Shown here: positions 14,411-26,600 of the stretch, one piece after another
Layout of the letters: each line of letters starts with the position of its first letter
Position numbering within the stretch: position 1 is the first letter of the stretch
NCBI GenBank assembly: GCA_024362935.1
Contig: JANCRA010000025.1
Location: 10,008,936-10,072,935 of the forward strand
Reading direction: 5' to 3'
DNA: 64,000 nucleotides
Source: Setophaga petechia
Taxonomy: Eukaryota > Chordata > Aves > Passeriformes > Parulidae
Position numbers and translations under genes: made by a program
Notes under the pieces: model-generated
What the model was told of the DNA's origin: nothing
Seen by the model: the letters and a program-made list of their open reading frames with translations, nothing else
Database searches by the model: none

Positions 14411-17400
14411 CTGCCCTTCCAAATCCTTTCCATAAACCTCTCATATGCTGATTGAAATTTTCTTAAACACTTGCAGTCAGAGTGTTGTCCTTTACTTGTA
14501 TTTCCGTGTAGTGTGCTGGGTGATTTTCATGCCACAAAGCTGATCCCAGTTCCTTTATGTGATATTGGAATACAGCGTGCCAGCCTGATGGGCCTCTGGG
14601 GTTATTATTACCTCATAAATGGAGATTCTGCTCCAAAGATTCTCAAAACCTGAGCAACCTGACCTAACTTTGACATTCGCCCTGAGCTAACAAGGGATTG
14701 AGCTGCACTTCCAGCCTGGATGAGTGTACAATTATGATTTTAGTGGTGACTAAGTTACTTCATTCTTGCACTTTTTTTATAGCTCTGGCAGTACATCATC
14801 TAATTCTGAGGGAGTTCATGTTACCCATTCTGTCAACCCAGCACCCTTTCCATGTAGGCAGGAACTTTTGTGAAGAAAAGGTTCAGAGCAACATTTTCTT
14901 TAGGATCACTTCTAAACACTGACAATTCTGTCACTGCTGTGTATCCTGTTCTCTTGTTTTCCACCCTCTCTCACTCTTTCTTATCAAGGAAGTCTGAATG
15001 AAAAGGAGACCTTTCCATCTGAAGAGTTAATCTTATTCTTATATAACTATCCCTCACCTGAAGCCCTGAATTGTGTCCACAGGAGCCATTTGTGAAAGGC
15101 TCACACAGAGGGTGATGGCAGTGGGAGCAGATGAAATCCCAGGAAACAAAGATACAATTCTCATATGAACCCATCTCCAAAAAGAATGCAAAGAAAACAT
15201 ATTCAATGCAAACACTCTTTTAGTGAAACCTTACGGTCATGAAGTCAAAGGCACAAAAGTCAGAAGTTTCAGCAGTAGGGATTTGTGGTTTTGTTGCATT
15301 TTTCATTAAACTTTTAGCTTTTGTGTCTGTTTTGCCACAGTGGATCTGAGTTACTGTCTGAGGTAAAAGTTTGTATCCTAAATTTCTGACACAAAGCCAC
15401 CTCTATTAGGCACCATGGCTTAAGTTTGCAAACTATGAACACAAGTACGGTAAAAAACCTGAAAACTGAAATTAAAATTCTCTGTGGACACTGATTTTAG
15501 CTTTCTGTCTTTCCAGATGTAAAAAAAAAATCTACAGTTATGTTCCATGAATAGAAAGCTTTTGTACTGAGTGTTTTTCTTTAATGCTTTTGGGTTTTTT
15601 ATATACTGGGACATTATGTCATCTTCTTTATTTCCTCATTGAGTTTGCAATCAATTCTTGGACAAAAGTAAGGCCTCTGAGGAACCCACAGTAACCAAGA
15701 TCACCAGGAAAGCTGCACAGACAGCTAAGCCTAGCCTGACTCCCAGTTTGGTACAAATACCTCTTGCATGGAATGGGTCCTGTGCATGTTAGTTCAGACC
15801 TTTGATGCACAAAGTTTTCAGTGTTCACATTGCTGACTCTGCAGTGTGCTGTCATGCCTGAAGAAAGGCACACCTGTGGTGGCTTCAGCTTTTCCTTCCC
15901 AGCTGAGGCTGGTGAGTGGCTGAATTACCTGCCCAGTCCATCTCCAAGTGTTTCAGCCCCACCTTTGTGAGTTCAACCCAGATTTCCCTACCACCTTTCT
16001 CTAGCTGTAAGAATGGGCTGGCTGTTTGGTTTAGGATTATTCTAATGTTTGTGCAGTGACCCAGATTTGAAATGAATACAAGAACTGAAGCTTCCCTACT
16101 GTGGTGCTATTTTTACTGCATGGTATTTTCTTTAAAAAAAAAAATTGCAGTTGCCTGAACTTTATTGCAAAAGCCAACATAAATCAGGTAAGGAAGACTG
16201 TAGTGAACTTTCTCAATTCTTGGCTGAATGTAGTGCAGAAGATCTGAGTATATTTTCACTCATTTTGAAAACTCCAGCAATCCTAGTGTAATGCTCATGC
16301 ATAGAGGCTTCAACTGAGTTTGTGAAGGTACCTAACATATGGCATTTCCTAAACTCTCCTGGTTGGTGCTGCCACCCTGACGTTATTTTTAAAAATTTTG
16401 TCAGCAGTTTTTATTTCTGGAATGCATTTGCTGTTGTTCAATAAACAAAAATTTACTTTAGCAGTAATGACACAATGACATCCTATCCTTGATCCAACAC
16501 TTGAGATGTAAAACTGTTCTGTGGGCCAGCTGGAAAGGAGATACAGAAAAATAGTATATAACATTTTTTTTCCTCTTTCCTGTCTTACCAGAATCTGTTG
16601 CAATAGAAAATGGAAAAACTCTATGTAGAGATATGGTTTTTGGAGATCTGTCTCTAATATAGGTGTGACTACTGGTGTTCTTGATTCTTTTGTTTTGAAC
16701 AACACCTGAGATGAGCTTAAGTTTGCTGCGCTTAGAGGTGAAACATGAACTACAAGAAAATTGTGTTAAGTCTGGAAAGAAGAACAAAAATATGCCCTTG
16801 CCCCTTACAAAAAATAATTAAAATTGACACAAGCCCAAGGAGCTGTTGCTTGCTGCTGATGGGAATGAGAGGAAGAAAAACTATTTCCATCTGCTGGCAA
16901 ACACACTAATGCTGCAAGGGGGAAAAAGTATTTGGGCACATCTAAAAGATTCATGGTGATTAGTAAATTGCTGGAGTAAATTCCTAACCCTGAGTCTGTG
17001 CCCACAGTCCATGAATCTTTCTGTGCTCTTCCCTTGGCACTTGGCAGCTGCTCAGTGTGTGCAGCACGGGCACCCCGAGGGATGTTGGCACCCAGAGGTG
17101 TGGGATTCCTGCAGAGAAGGCAGGGCAGGGAGCAAGCTTTGGCAGCTGGCATTTGCAGGTGGTTGTGATGCATTAGGATTTTAGCCTTTGTATATTTTTT
17201 CATACATTTGTAACCCTGCATTTCTTTAGTGTATAGCTCCAAATCTCCATAGCCTGTCAGCAACTCAGGGATACCTTACTGCCTCAGGCCAGCAAAAGTT
17301 ACAAACAAAAGTGAGTTTGGGGTGAGAAAACTGGGGGTACAGCTGGGGTGTCTGCAGCTGTGCTGAGCTCCTGGGAAAGCTGAGCACTCCTGGGGACTCA

Positions 17401-19129
17401 AACTCACCTGACTGTGGTCTTTAGGTGGGGATTTGGAGAAGGGGAAGCTTTTCATGAAGACACGCAGGAAAGCTGCTGTGATGCTGTGCCTGTGATTTGG
17501 GGGCTGTTTAGGACCTTCCTGAGGGAAAGCTGCTGCCATTAAAGGGAGTTTTGTGTGAGCAGAAATGTTGGAGGAGCTTTCCTTGTGAGTGGCAAAAGCC
17601 ATTGGGAGTCTCCAGGTGGGGCTGAGGTCCTGAATGAGGTGTTGGGACAGCCCAAGGAGCTCCCTTAGAAATAGATCTGGGACCACCCACTGCTCTGAAT
17701 GCACTGTTCTGCATTAGTTTTCTGGCTTGTGAGGAGTCAAATTTATTAACAATTTGTGTACTTGGACTTTTGTGTGCTGGGCAACACATCCTGCTCTCAT
17801 TAGTGCAAATTGCAATAGGAAATATGCACAAAATTTCCCATCTGCTGCCATTTGCCTCTAACAGTATAAGTTTCTAGAAAAAAACATTAAAACATGTTAT
17901 AATAAGAAAAAATCCCTACTACTTGACTTTATTTCACCTTAGATCTCAGTGTTTTCTAAAATGTTAAACTGCTTGGTATTAATCAAGTCAAGCTGGTTAA
18001 ATTTGCCTTTTTGATATCTAAAATGGAACTCTGTTTTATAGCTTGAAAGATTTTTTTAAGAATATAAAGTTTTGAGAACCTTTGACTGATCTGTAGTAAA
18101 ATATTTTACTGCAATTTCATTTTCCTGAACAAATATTTTTAGAACATTAACAGAAATTTATGGCATAAATTTCAAAGCCTATCTTATAATTTCATGTACA
18201 AATATTTATATACGTGGTCCCAAGGAAGTTAAAAGTGTAATGTTTTTATAGAAAATATACAATACAGCATATACTCTCCATACAGTATATATTATCTAAA
18301 ATGAGGGAGGAGGGGGGTTTCTTTCAGTATCTACCAGAAAATATCTTTCATTTAGAATACAGCTGAGAAACGTTAGCAAACTGAAATTTTATTTTGTAGT
18401 ACTGATACACCAAGAAACTCAAATACAGAATTAAGAAGATGCTTTTGATGGAGACTAAAAAGCAAAACAGTGACTGCAACTTTAGGAACTCTGTGTGTTG
18501 TAGAGGGCAGCCTTTAGTCACTAAATCTTCTGTCCCACACATCATCTGTTCAAATTTATTGCTTTTCACGGTGAACAGTCAGAAGTTGCTACTCACAGAA
18601 TATTTGAGGAGATGTTTGTAATGCAACTTAAACCCAGAGTTTAATCTTTGCTTCAAGCCCCCACCCTTCTATTGGTGTTGTTAAAGCCTAGACCTGAGCT
18701 AAACTCCCTCTGACCCTCAGTCAGGAGCGTGCCAGTGCCCTGAGCTCAGCATAAGGAGATGAGTTCTACCTTGCATATAATGTAAATAATATTTATGTAA
18801 GCCAGCTCCCAGCCAACCAGTTCAAGTGCCCTTGTTCTCAAATCAGCACGGGCTGTTTTCACTGCTAATTTTCCCTCCTCCCCTGCCAGATGCAGTTACA
18901 GCACTTGCTTCTCAAACCTGCCAGGCTTCACCTGTTTTTTCAGAAGCTGTCAGATGCCTGTTGTGGTGTTCCTGAGCTGAAGGTGTGAGTCAGGCTGAGG
19001 CTGAGCCAACACAAAGCTCTCCATGACTGATGGGCAGGTCCTGCTCCAGCTGTACATCCCTCCCCTCCCTGCTCTGTCCATCATCCTTGAGATCCAGCTC
19101 TGAGCCAATTCACAAAGCTGCATCAGTCT
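14411..19129 (+). other. KCNQ1: KCNQ1 intron 11, unique sequence between repeats
   Basis: No exon was recognised. The stretch includes a relatively GC-rich segment at about 17000-17700 that gives long minus-strand frames (152 and 142 codons) without recognisable domains. An A tract lies near 16133-16143. Nothing else here can be supported. Confidence 0.65.
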
Positions 19130-20165
19130 CACTTCAGTGCCCCAGAAAATATGGAAAAGATGATTCTGAGAGGGATTGAAAAACACCTGGACAACACAGT
19201 CACTGGTAACAGCCAGCATGGCTTCATGAAAGGAAAGTTCTGCTTGTCAAACCTGATTTCCTTTTACAACAGGGTAACCCATCTAGCTGATCCAGGAGAG
19301 CCAGGAGATGAACGTTTTTTGACTTCAGCAAAGCTTTTGATGCTGATTCTCACAGGATTCTTCTGGACATACTGTCCAGCCCACAGCTAGATAATATGAT
19401 GGGTGAGCACCAGGCTCACAGGTTGGGCACAAAGAGTGACAGTGCCTGCAGTGACATCAGGCTGGCACTGATGGAGCTTCTGCAGGGCCCCATCGTCAGC
19501 CCAGCTCTTCAACTTCCTTAGTAACGACCTGGATGCAGCGCCCTGAGGAATACTTGGTCAGTTTTCTGCTGACACTAAACTGGGAGGAGCTGTGGACTCC
19601 CTCATGGCAGGAAGGCCCTGCAGAGAGATTCCCACAAATGGCGGGGCTGGGCAATCACCAAGGGACAGGACTGGATCCTGGGCCTGGGATGGGGCAGCCC
19701 TGGATGCACAGACACACTGGGAATGAGAGGCTGGACACAGTGCCAGGGAAAGGGACCTGGAGGTGCTCCTGGTCAATGGCCAGGTGGACATGTGGCTGCA
19801 GTGTCCTGTAACCAGGAGGGACATCCCTGCCCTGGGGACATCAGACACAGCTGGGACACAGAGGGATTGTCCCATTTTGCTCTGCTCTGGGGCAGCCTCA
19901 GCTCGAATATTGTGTGAAGTTTTGGGTGCCACAATGTAAGAAAGACATAAAGCCATTAGAGAGTGTCCAAAGGAGGGCACGAGGATGGTGAAGGGCCTTG
20001 AGGGGAAGTCATGTGAGGAGCAGCTGAGGGCACTTGGTCTGTTCAGCTGGAGGAGGCTACGGGCAGCCATGGCAGTCACAGCTTCTGCTGAGGGGAACAG
20101 GAGGGGCAGGCCCTGAGCTCTGCTCTCTGGGACCAGGGACAGGAGCTGGGAAGACCCTGAAGTTC
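19130..20165 (+). mobile_element. CR1 LINE fragment, reverse-transcriptase region, decayed
   Basis: Translation of the + strand gives SQHGFMKGKFCLSNLISFY at about 19211-19267, a CR1 reverse-transcriptase motif. After a frameshift near 19312-19320 it continues with DFSKAFDADSHRILLD from 19321. Further on, pieces equivalent to LFNFLSNDLD and FSADTKLGG appear at about 19505-19590, then the C-terminal [18 protein letters not shown] block and the conserved 'gagagtgtccaaaggagggc' stretch at about 19959-19978. The catalytic FADDT box reads FSADT, stops and frameshifts are frequent, and the element is cut off at both ends, so it is dead. It stops inside the CR1 3' region without the usual terminal octamer repeats. 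Confidence 0.88.
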
Positions 20166-23100
20166 TGTCAGCAATATAATGCCTCTTTTCAAAGTGTTTC
20201 TTACTGTGTGACCAGGTCAAACGCCATAACCCATTGTGGGAAGAGTCTAAGGAGTTTTAATTCTGATGCTGATTATTTCTTTAACCTGGATGCATGTTTA
20301 TGGCTGGTTAATCTAACCAGCTGTTGGGTTTTTATATAGTAAAAGTGAAGTTAGTGCTCTTGCTGGGAATTTGAAAGGAGATAGCCAAGGACTGTCTGGG
20401 AGCATTATTCATTGTTACCAGGAGATATTAATGTTAATACAAAATCTACAGGCTTGGAGGTGGGGGGAACCTAATTCTGATTTTTCACAGGAGTGCTCAA
20501 GTTTAACACCAGGTCATTCTTGAGGATTTCAGGATTTCAGACTGGGATTACTATTGAGTTTCTTTTAAATCAGAACTGAGAGGAGTAATCTGAATATACC
20601 TCTTACTAGTAAGTACTGTGATGTTGGGCAAGAGAAATAGCCCTAAACACTTTGAGGACCATTCACTTTAATTTTTGCCTGATGATGAAAGAATAGTCCA
20701 GGCTCTTTCTCTGGGCTTTACAGTATATTTCTTTGGCAGTGAAATGGCTTTCATTTGGAAACATGAAAAGGTTCAAAATTAAGAAGTGCTGCTATAATGC
20801 ACACTTAATTCTTGAATGGAAAACATCTCACTTTACATCCTATTTCAGATTTTCAATGGCAAGTGTTATGGGATAGAGCAAAGCCTGCATTAAGTGAGCA
20901 GTTACCTATTTTCTTAATGTATTTATGCTTCTGACATAGTCTGAAGAAGTAGCTGATGGCTTGTTTATTTCTGCCCCATGTAAGATATGAATGTGAAGTT
21001 TTGCTTCACAAACACAGAATTATCCCATGTAATGTCCACAAGAATAATCAGTCTGGTTCTCTTCCTGAAGTCAAATATCTACACCTTTTCTCAGTTATGT
21101 TTGTTTTTTTCAGTACTGTGTAGAAACTTGACTTCTCACAGATATATCTGATTTGCCTGCCTCTCATTCAAAAATCCCACTTTGAGCATGCTCTTCTTTT
21201 TAAGGGCATATTTCATCTCTGCTAATATTATATGACTCTATCAGTTATTAATGCAGTCAGCTCATAAACACAGTTTAGGGGGTACTGGCCTTGGAAGAAC
21301 TTTCCAGGAGACCAATATATCAAATCAGTTCTAAAGTTCCTTGACCTCAGGATAGAATTACAGGTTTATAATTTACTCAACACTTACATGACCCAGAGAA
21401 CAAAGGATTGCCAAGTCAATCAAAACTAAATTACTCCTGACCTTAAATTAGTCATTTTCATGCTATTAAAACTAAGGCTAAATCACTCTTGAGAGATTAT
21501 TTTGAGCTTATAAATCAGGTTTGCATTTTTCCATATTTATGCTCACAACCTAGAACTTTGCATATACTTTAGTGCATGTTTAATTATTTTCTGAAATTCA
21601 CCAAAGAGCTTAATTCATGGAAGTGAATTAAATATAGTGTTTTATACACATATGTGTCTGTCTCAAAAATGCCCAATTTTCTTGTGACCAATATGAAAAT
21701 ATGCAATAAAATCGTGCAGAAATAATGAAGATAAATAACTGAAGAACACTCCCTGAACACCACTTTTAATTGCATAATTGGGCTGCCATGTTGCAAACTT
21801 TAATTTTGAATATGGTTTGATACCTGTCCACAGCCTCTGCTCTCAGGGAAATAACTCAAGTGCAGAATTACTTGGATGTGGGATGGCAGAATCAAGCCCT
21901 TCATTAATTCTGAACAGATCTTGGCCTATGCAGGTATTTTTCCTCAGTCATTTGGAAAGTTAACCAGTTCTCCATTCCCTAGGTACTTCCATTAAAGAGC
22001 TATTTTGGAAGGTGTAGGCAAGGTGTGTAAACACTTTCAGGGTTTAACTTTACAGCTGCCAGGAGTGGAAACTGGAGTTTCAAAACCCAAAATGAGGTAT
22101 CTGAAAAACAAAACACAGGGATGATACATTTTTTTAAAACTTCCTGTGCATTTTCAAGAGTCTCCATAGTCTGTAAGTGTCCATTATCAATTATCTTGAT
22201 GACACTTTATAATTCAGGGAAATTATCAGTTATCACTCAGACTAAACAGGTTCACCAGTACAGGTGATTTTTCTATAGAGAGCACATTTAAAGATGGGTT
22301 TGGGTAGAATAAAATGGTTTTATTTCCTCTGTAGTTCTCACAGCATGAGGCTTGAAAACTTGAGAAAGATGAAGTGATGACAATAAGAATTTTAAGATTG
22401 GGAAAAGAGTTTAAAACTTGAGATTATAAGTCTTTGTGGTTAGAGGATTGGTAAAAGGAGAGATGAATTATTTAATTAAATGTGAAGTAGACCATGGTCC
22501 AAAATGTTCCTGTCTGATTCCTGTTTTGTCAGCCTCTGTTTGGGGTCATGTGAAGTCAGGTACCTTTGATTCATGGAATGTTGTGTAAACATCTGTTGAT
22601 TTCTATCTGTTCTGGTTTGCACTTCTGCCCCAAGGTTTGCCTTGAGTTTCAGGTTTGGGAAAACTGAAATTGTCAAAGAAAATTCACTTTAAATTGCAGC
22701 CTTTCAAGTGGTTTTGTTTCGAATCCATGCCAAACCTGAGATTTTGCATAGTTTCTTCTTCCTTAATAGCCAAGCAAAAAGATAAATTGTGTCAAGCTCC
22801 TTTGGAATGGGGTTGAAGTTTATAGTTTTGTGAACTTTTAGAAAACTACACCTGTAATTCATTATCAAGCCAGCTCAGTGTTGTGAGGACTTGTTGGAGG
22901 ACAGCAGCATGCTGGGCAACTTCTGTGTAAATGAATTTAATTAGAGGAGAAGAAGTATGCTCTTACTTCAGCTCTACGTGTACAGATGGTCATGACCTAT
23001 TTCACTTTTTGGAGCACTGAAATTTTGGGCTTGAGTACATGAATGCCTGAGCTGCTGCATCATCTCTGCAGTAAGTTCCTTCAGATCCAGAATAAAGCCC

Positions 23101-26100
23101 GTTGCTCCAGGAGAAGAGAAAACTGATTTGAGGCAATTTCTAGATATCAGTTCCTTGGATAAAGAAAATAATTCCATTTCAGTGGTAGTCCTGATAGTAT
23201 CATTCCCAGTTTTTATTTCATTCTTACACAGAGCTTCCAAGAGGAGTTCTGAGATTGTCTTCAGAGAAAATCAGTGGTCATGTGTCAAATGAAATAAAAA
23301 TCCCCTTGTGATTTGGGGTTTTCTTTGTTTGAACATATTTCTGTATCTAGATCCTAAAAACATCCTGCAGCAGTGCTAACATAATTAATTGTTTATATCA
23401 ACTGTTCTAATTATAGCAATTCAGGTGGTTAGCCACCTTAATGAGTGCATAATTATTTAGAAACACTTTTGATTGAAGTACTGGCATCCTCAAGGCCCAA
23501 TTAAAAAAACCCAAACAAAACACACACAAAAAAATCAAAACCCAAAAGGCTGAGACTTTGAAGCACTAATAGCCATTATCCTGTTAATTAGCTCATCTCC
23601 TGCACTCCATAATAAATGGCTATCTTTTGCTTCTATCAGATACTCATTTGCTAACAACTTTCCATGAAAAAAGAGTTGATGATCTTTCAAAAGAGGGGGA
23701 AAAAAACCACTTTAAAATTGAGTTTTTCCATGACAAAACTTAGGTGGGCAGTGGAAGTTTCATGAATTTAATTTTGTAACAGAGTGAAAACAAAACTCTT
23801 TTGATGCAGGCAGAATTCAGGACACTATTATTTGTGGAAAATTGTCAAAGTCCATTCCATTATTTGAACTGAGTCTTCCCAGGATCGTTTGCTGGTTCAT
23901 GGGATTCATAGGATGGATATGCCATTCTTCAATAGTATCCTGTAAATCAGTTTACATCTTCTCTGAGACATGTGGTCTTCATTCTGCACCAGATGATGCA
24001 GTGCAGGGTCTGTCTGCAGGGAAGAGTCCCAGTTACAGGGAGGAGAAAGGGCATAAACCCTATAAAATATATTCATTTTATAAGAGGATAAAATATTTCT
24101 TTTTTGGAATCAAAAGTGCATTTAAAATGGAGGGGGGGAAATTAAAGCATATTATCATTTCAGGTTCAAATGCTTTCAGAATCTTTTGTTCTGTAATGAC
24201 TTTTAAAGTATTTTTCCTTTGTGTTAGGATGGAAACAAAGACAGGAAAATCAGAATTCCCCAGAGCACAAAGGCGCAGATTTCCTCACTTACACTGAAAA
24301 CAGAATTTTTCCTGTTCTTTAATAGTAAGTCACAAGCAATTAATATATGAACACTTTCCTTCTGTTCATCCACTGGCTGAGCTAAAGGTCTGCCAGAAAA
24401 ATAAAAATGCCAAGAGATAGCATCTTTTCCTGAAAGTAAAGAAAAAAATGCACAATCTTTGAACAGAAAGACATTTCTCAATGAGCAAGTGAAATCTCTT
24501 GAAATAAGCAGCTCAGCAAAACTTCTGGTTTCAGTGATTGTTTTCACAAGTGATGCTTGCATTTCTTCACAAGATATTTATTTCTATTGTAAACTATTGA
24601 TAAGCACTGCATATTTTCAGTATTAGGCAAGTGAGACCTGTAGGATTTTTATGCATGTTCTTACATGAAATACAAGGTGGAAAAATAATACGTGTCTGTG
24701 GTCACGTAAAGTTCCCTCTGAGGTTCTGTGACTATGATCACTGTTGTCTGCAAAATAGTTCAAGCACACTCATTTTTTTCTTTTTAAAGATACATGATTT
24801 TTGTCTGGTTTTGAAGTGGCAGTTCCTCCAGTGGCAAAGCAATATCCCTACTTGGCACAGGGGTTTGTAGAAACTGGCATTTGGGCTCAAAATGGGTTGT
24901 GATGGAAGTTTGCATGGACCTTGTGGGGATATCTGTGGGTTTGAGAAGATCTTGAAAAGGCAAATCTGCAGGTGATCAAATAGGAGATCCTTTTGAGAAC
25001 CAGTTTTCAAGGGGCTTTTCTGCTGGTATAAACTGGTTGTTGTGTCCCAATGCTCCATACCAAACATTAGCAGAGGGCAAAGTAATTTTCTTTGAACATT
25101 GGCAAGTTTCAGCCATTCACATCCCATAAGCAGGTGCTCACAAACACAATTCTGTGTGTCCCCCAGCCTGTGTCCCAGTTTAGCATCCAGGTGGGATGCT
25201 CAAGATTTCTTGCCATTGTGTGGAGGGCCATGTAATGCCCTGCTGAGTCTTCGTGCTGGGACATCCTCAGGATCCCAGGTGCCTTTGGAAGCTGACAGTG
25301 ACCAGGTTCTATTATTTCCTCTGTGCTCTGACACCTCTGGGAATGATTAAGGTTTATTTCCTCTACTCTGTCTTCTTACCAGAGTGTCTTAAGACTCCAG
25401 CCCTTTTTCTGTGTTGTCCTACCATCACCTCTTAGTGGCCATTTTCAGTTCTGACTGTACCTATTCCTTTGTGTTCCTGAATTGGGTATTTTCAAAAGCT
25501 GTTCATAATTATGCCGTGATGTTCATGCACCTGCCATCCTCACAGGGCTTTTTGTGCTGGTGTTCCCTTTTTAACACTTCCACACATAGACCTTCCCATT
25601 CATTCTCCATTCTAGCCAGTCTAAGCATTTCCATTACGAGTCTCTGTAATTACTGGTAGCATGATTCAAACCACAGGCAGAAAAATAATGAAAAAAAAAA
25701 AAAATAGGATTTCAGTCTCCCCTTGCAATTCCACAGAGAGCAGTACTGTGCTCTCTCTTCCCCACACCAGAGCCTGGTTTTCCTGCCAGGCCATGGGCAG
25801 TGCATCTGGCACCCCTGAAGGTCTCTGGAATAAAGATAGGCCTGGAAAAGGCTAAAATTGCTTTGCTACTCCAGTTGGAGAGAGGAGCCTAGAAGCTGAA
25901 TACTGACAAATTTAAATAAAAAATAAGGCACTTTTTAACAGTATATAAAGGTCTTTCTATCAAGGCCAGTTGCCTTTCTGGAAAGTTACTTTAGTCCTAC
26001 AGAAGGGGTTTTGGCTCAGGGTAAGGGCAGCTGTGTGAAATGCAATCCCCTGCACTGTTGAGCAGGTCACATTTATGATCCAATGGTCCTGTTTGGCTTC

Positions 26101-26394
26101 AGATACTGTGAGTGTCTTGTATTGCCAGGTATCTGCTGAACAGGGAACTGATTCCTGCATGGATTGCTCAGGTGCTCAGAGGAGGAGCAGGGCAGGTAGA
26201 GAGAGGAGAATTCTTTGGAAAACAGCCTCTGCTCAGGGCCCAGTGACTTGGCAGTTTATCCCAAGCCTGCAGACCAGTATCCCTTGTTTCTTATCACCAT
26301 TAAGGGATAAGCATATTGTCACCACTCTTTTTTTTTTTTTTTTTCCTGCTGACTCATTTTATAAATAAAATACAACTTCATTTGGGACTGCTAA
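20166..26394 (+). other. KCNQ1: KCNQ1 intron 11, unique AT-rich sequence
   Basis: No exon was recognised in about 6.2 kb. There is an A/C-rich low-complexity block at about 23502-23545, an A tract at 25691-25704 and a T tract at 26328-26344. Frames of 151 codons (23842-24297) and 129 codons on the minus strand (25127-24738) have no recognisable domain. Confidence 0.65.
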
Positions 26395-26600
26395 TTGCCT
26401 TAAAATCCCCATGACAGCTCCATGAGTTAGACAGGTTTTACACCTATTTTATAGACATATAAACTAGAGCACAGCCAGGTAAAAGAACTTAAACAAGATC
26501 ACCAGGAAACACAGAGGTCAGTCACATCAATCAGTTCAAGAAACCAGGAGTTGTGTTTCCATAGCCCCTGCTGCAACTACTAAATCACAAGAACTACTAA
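26395..26600 (+). mobile_element. MIR-like ancient SINE
   Basis: The order of words follows the MIR consensus in + orientation: catgagttagacaggtttta, then cctattttatagacatataa with actagagcacag, then gatcaccaggaaacacag, and near the end ccaggagttgtgtttccata. In MIR the corresponding text is 'catgaggtaggta... ccattttacagatgaggaaactgaggcacagag... ggtcacacagctag... acccaggtctg'. It is strongly diverged, as expected of an element shared by amniotes. Ends are approximate. Confidence 0.65.
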
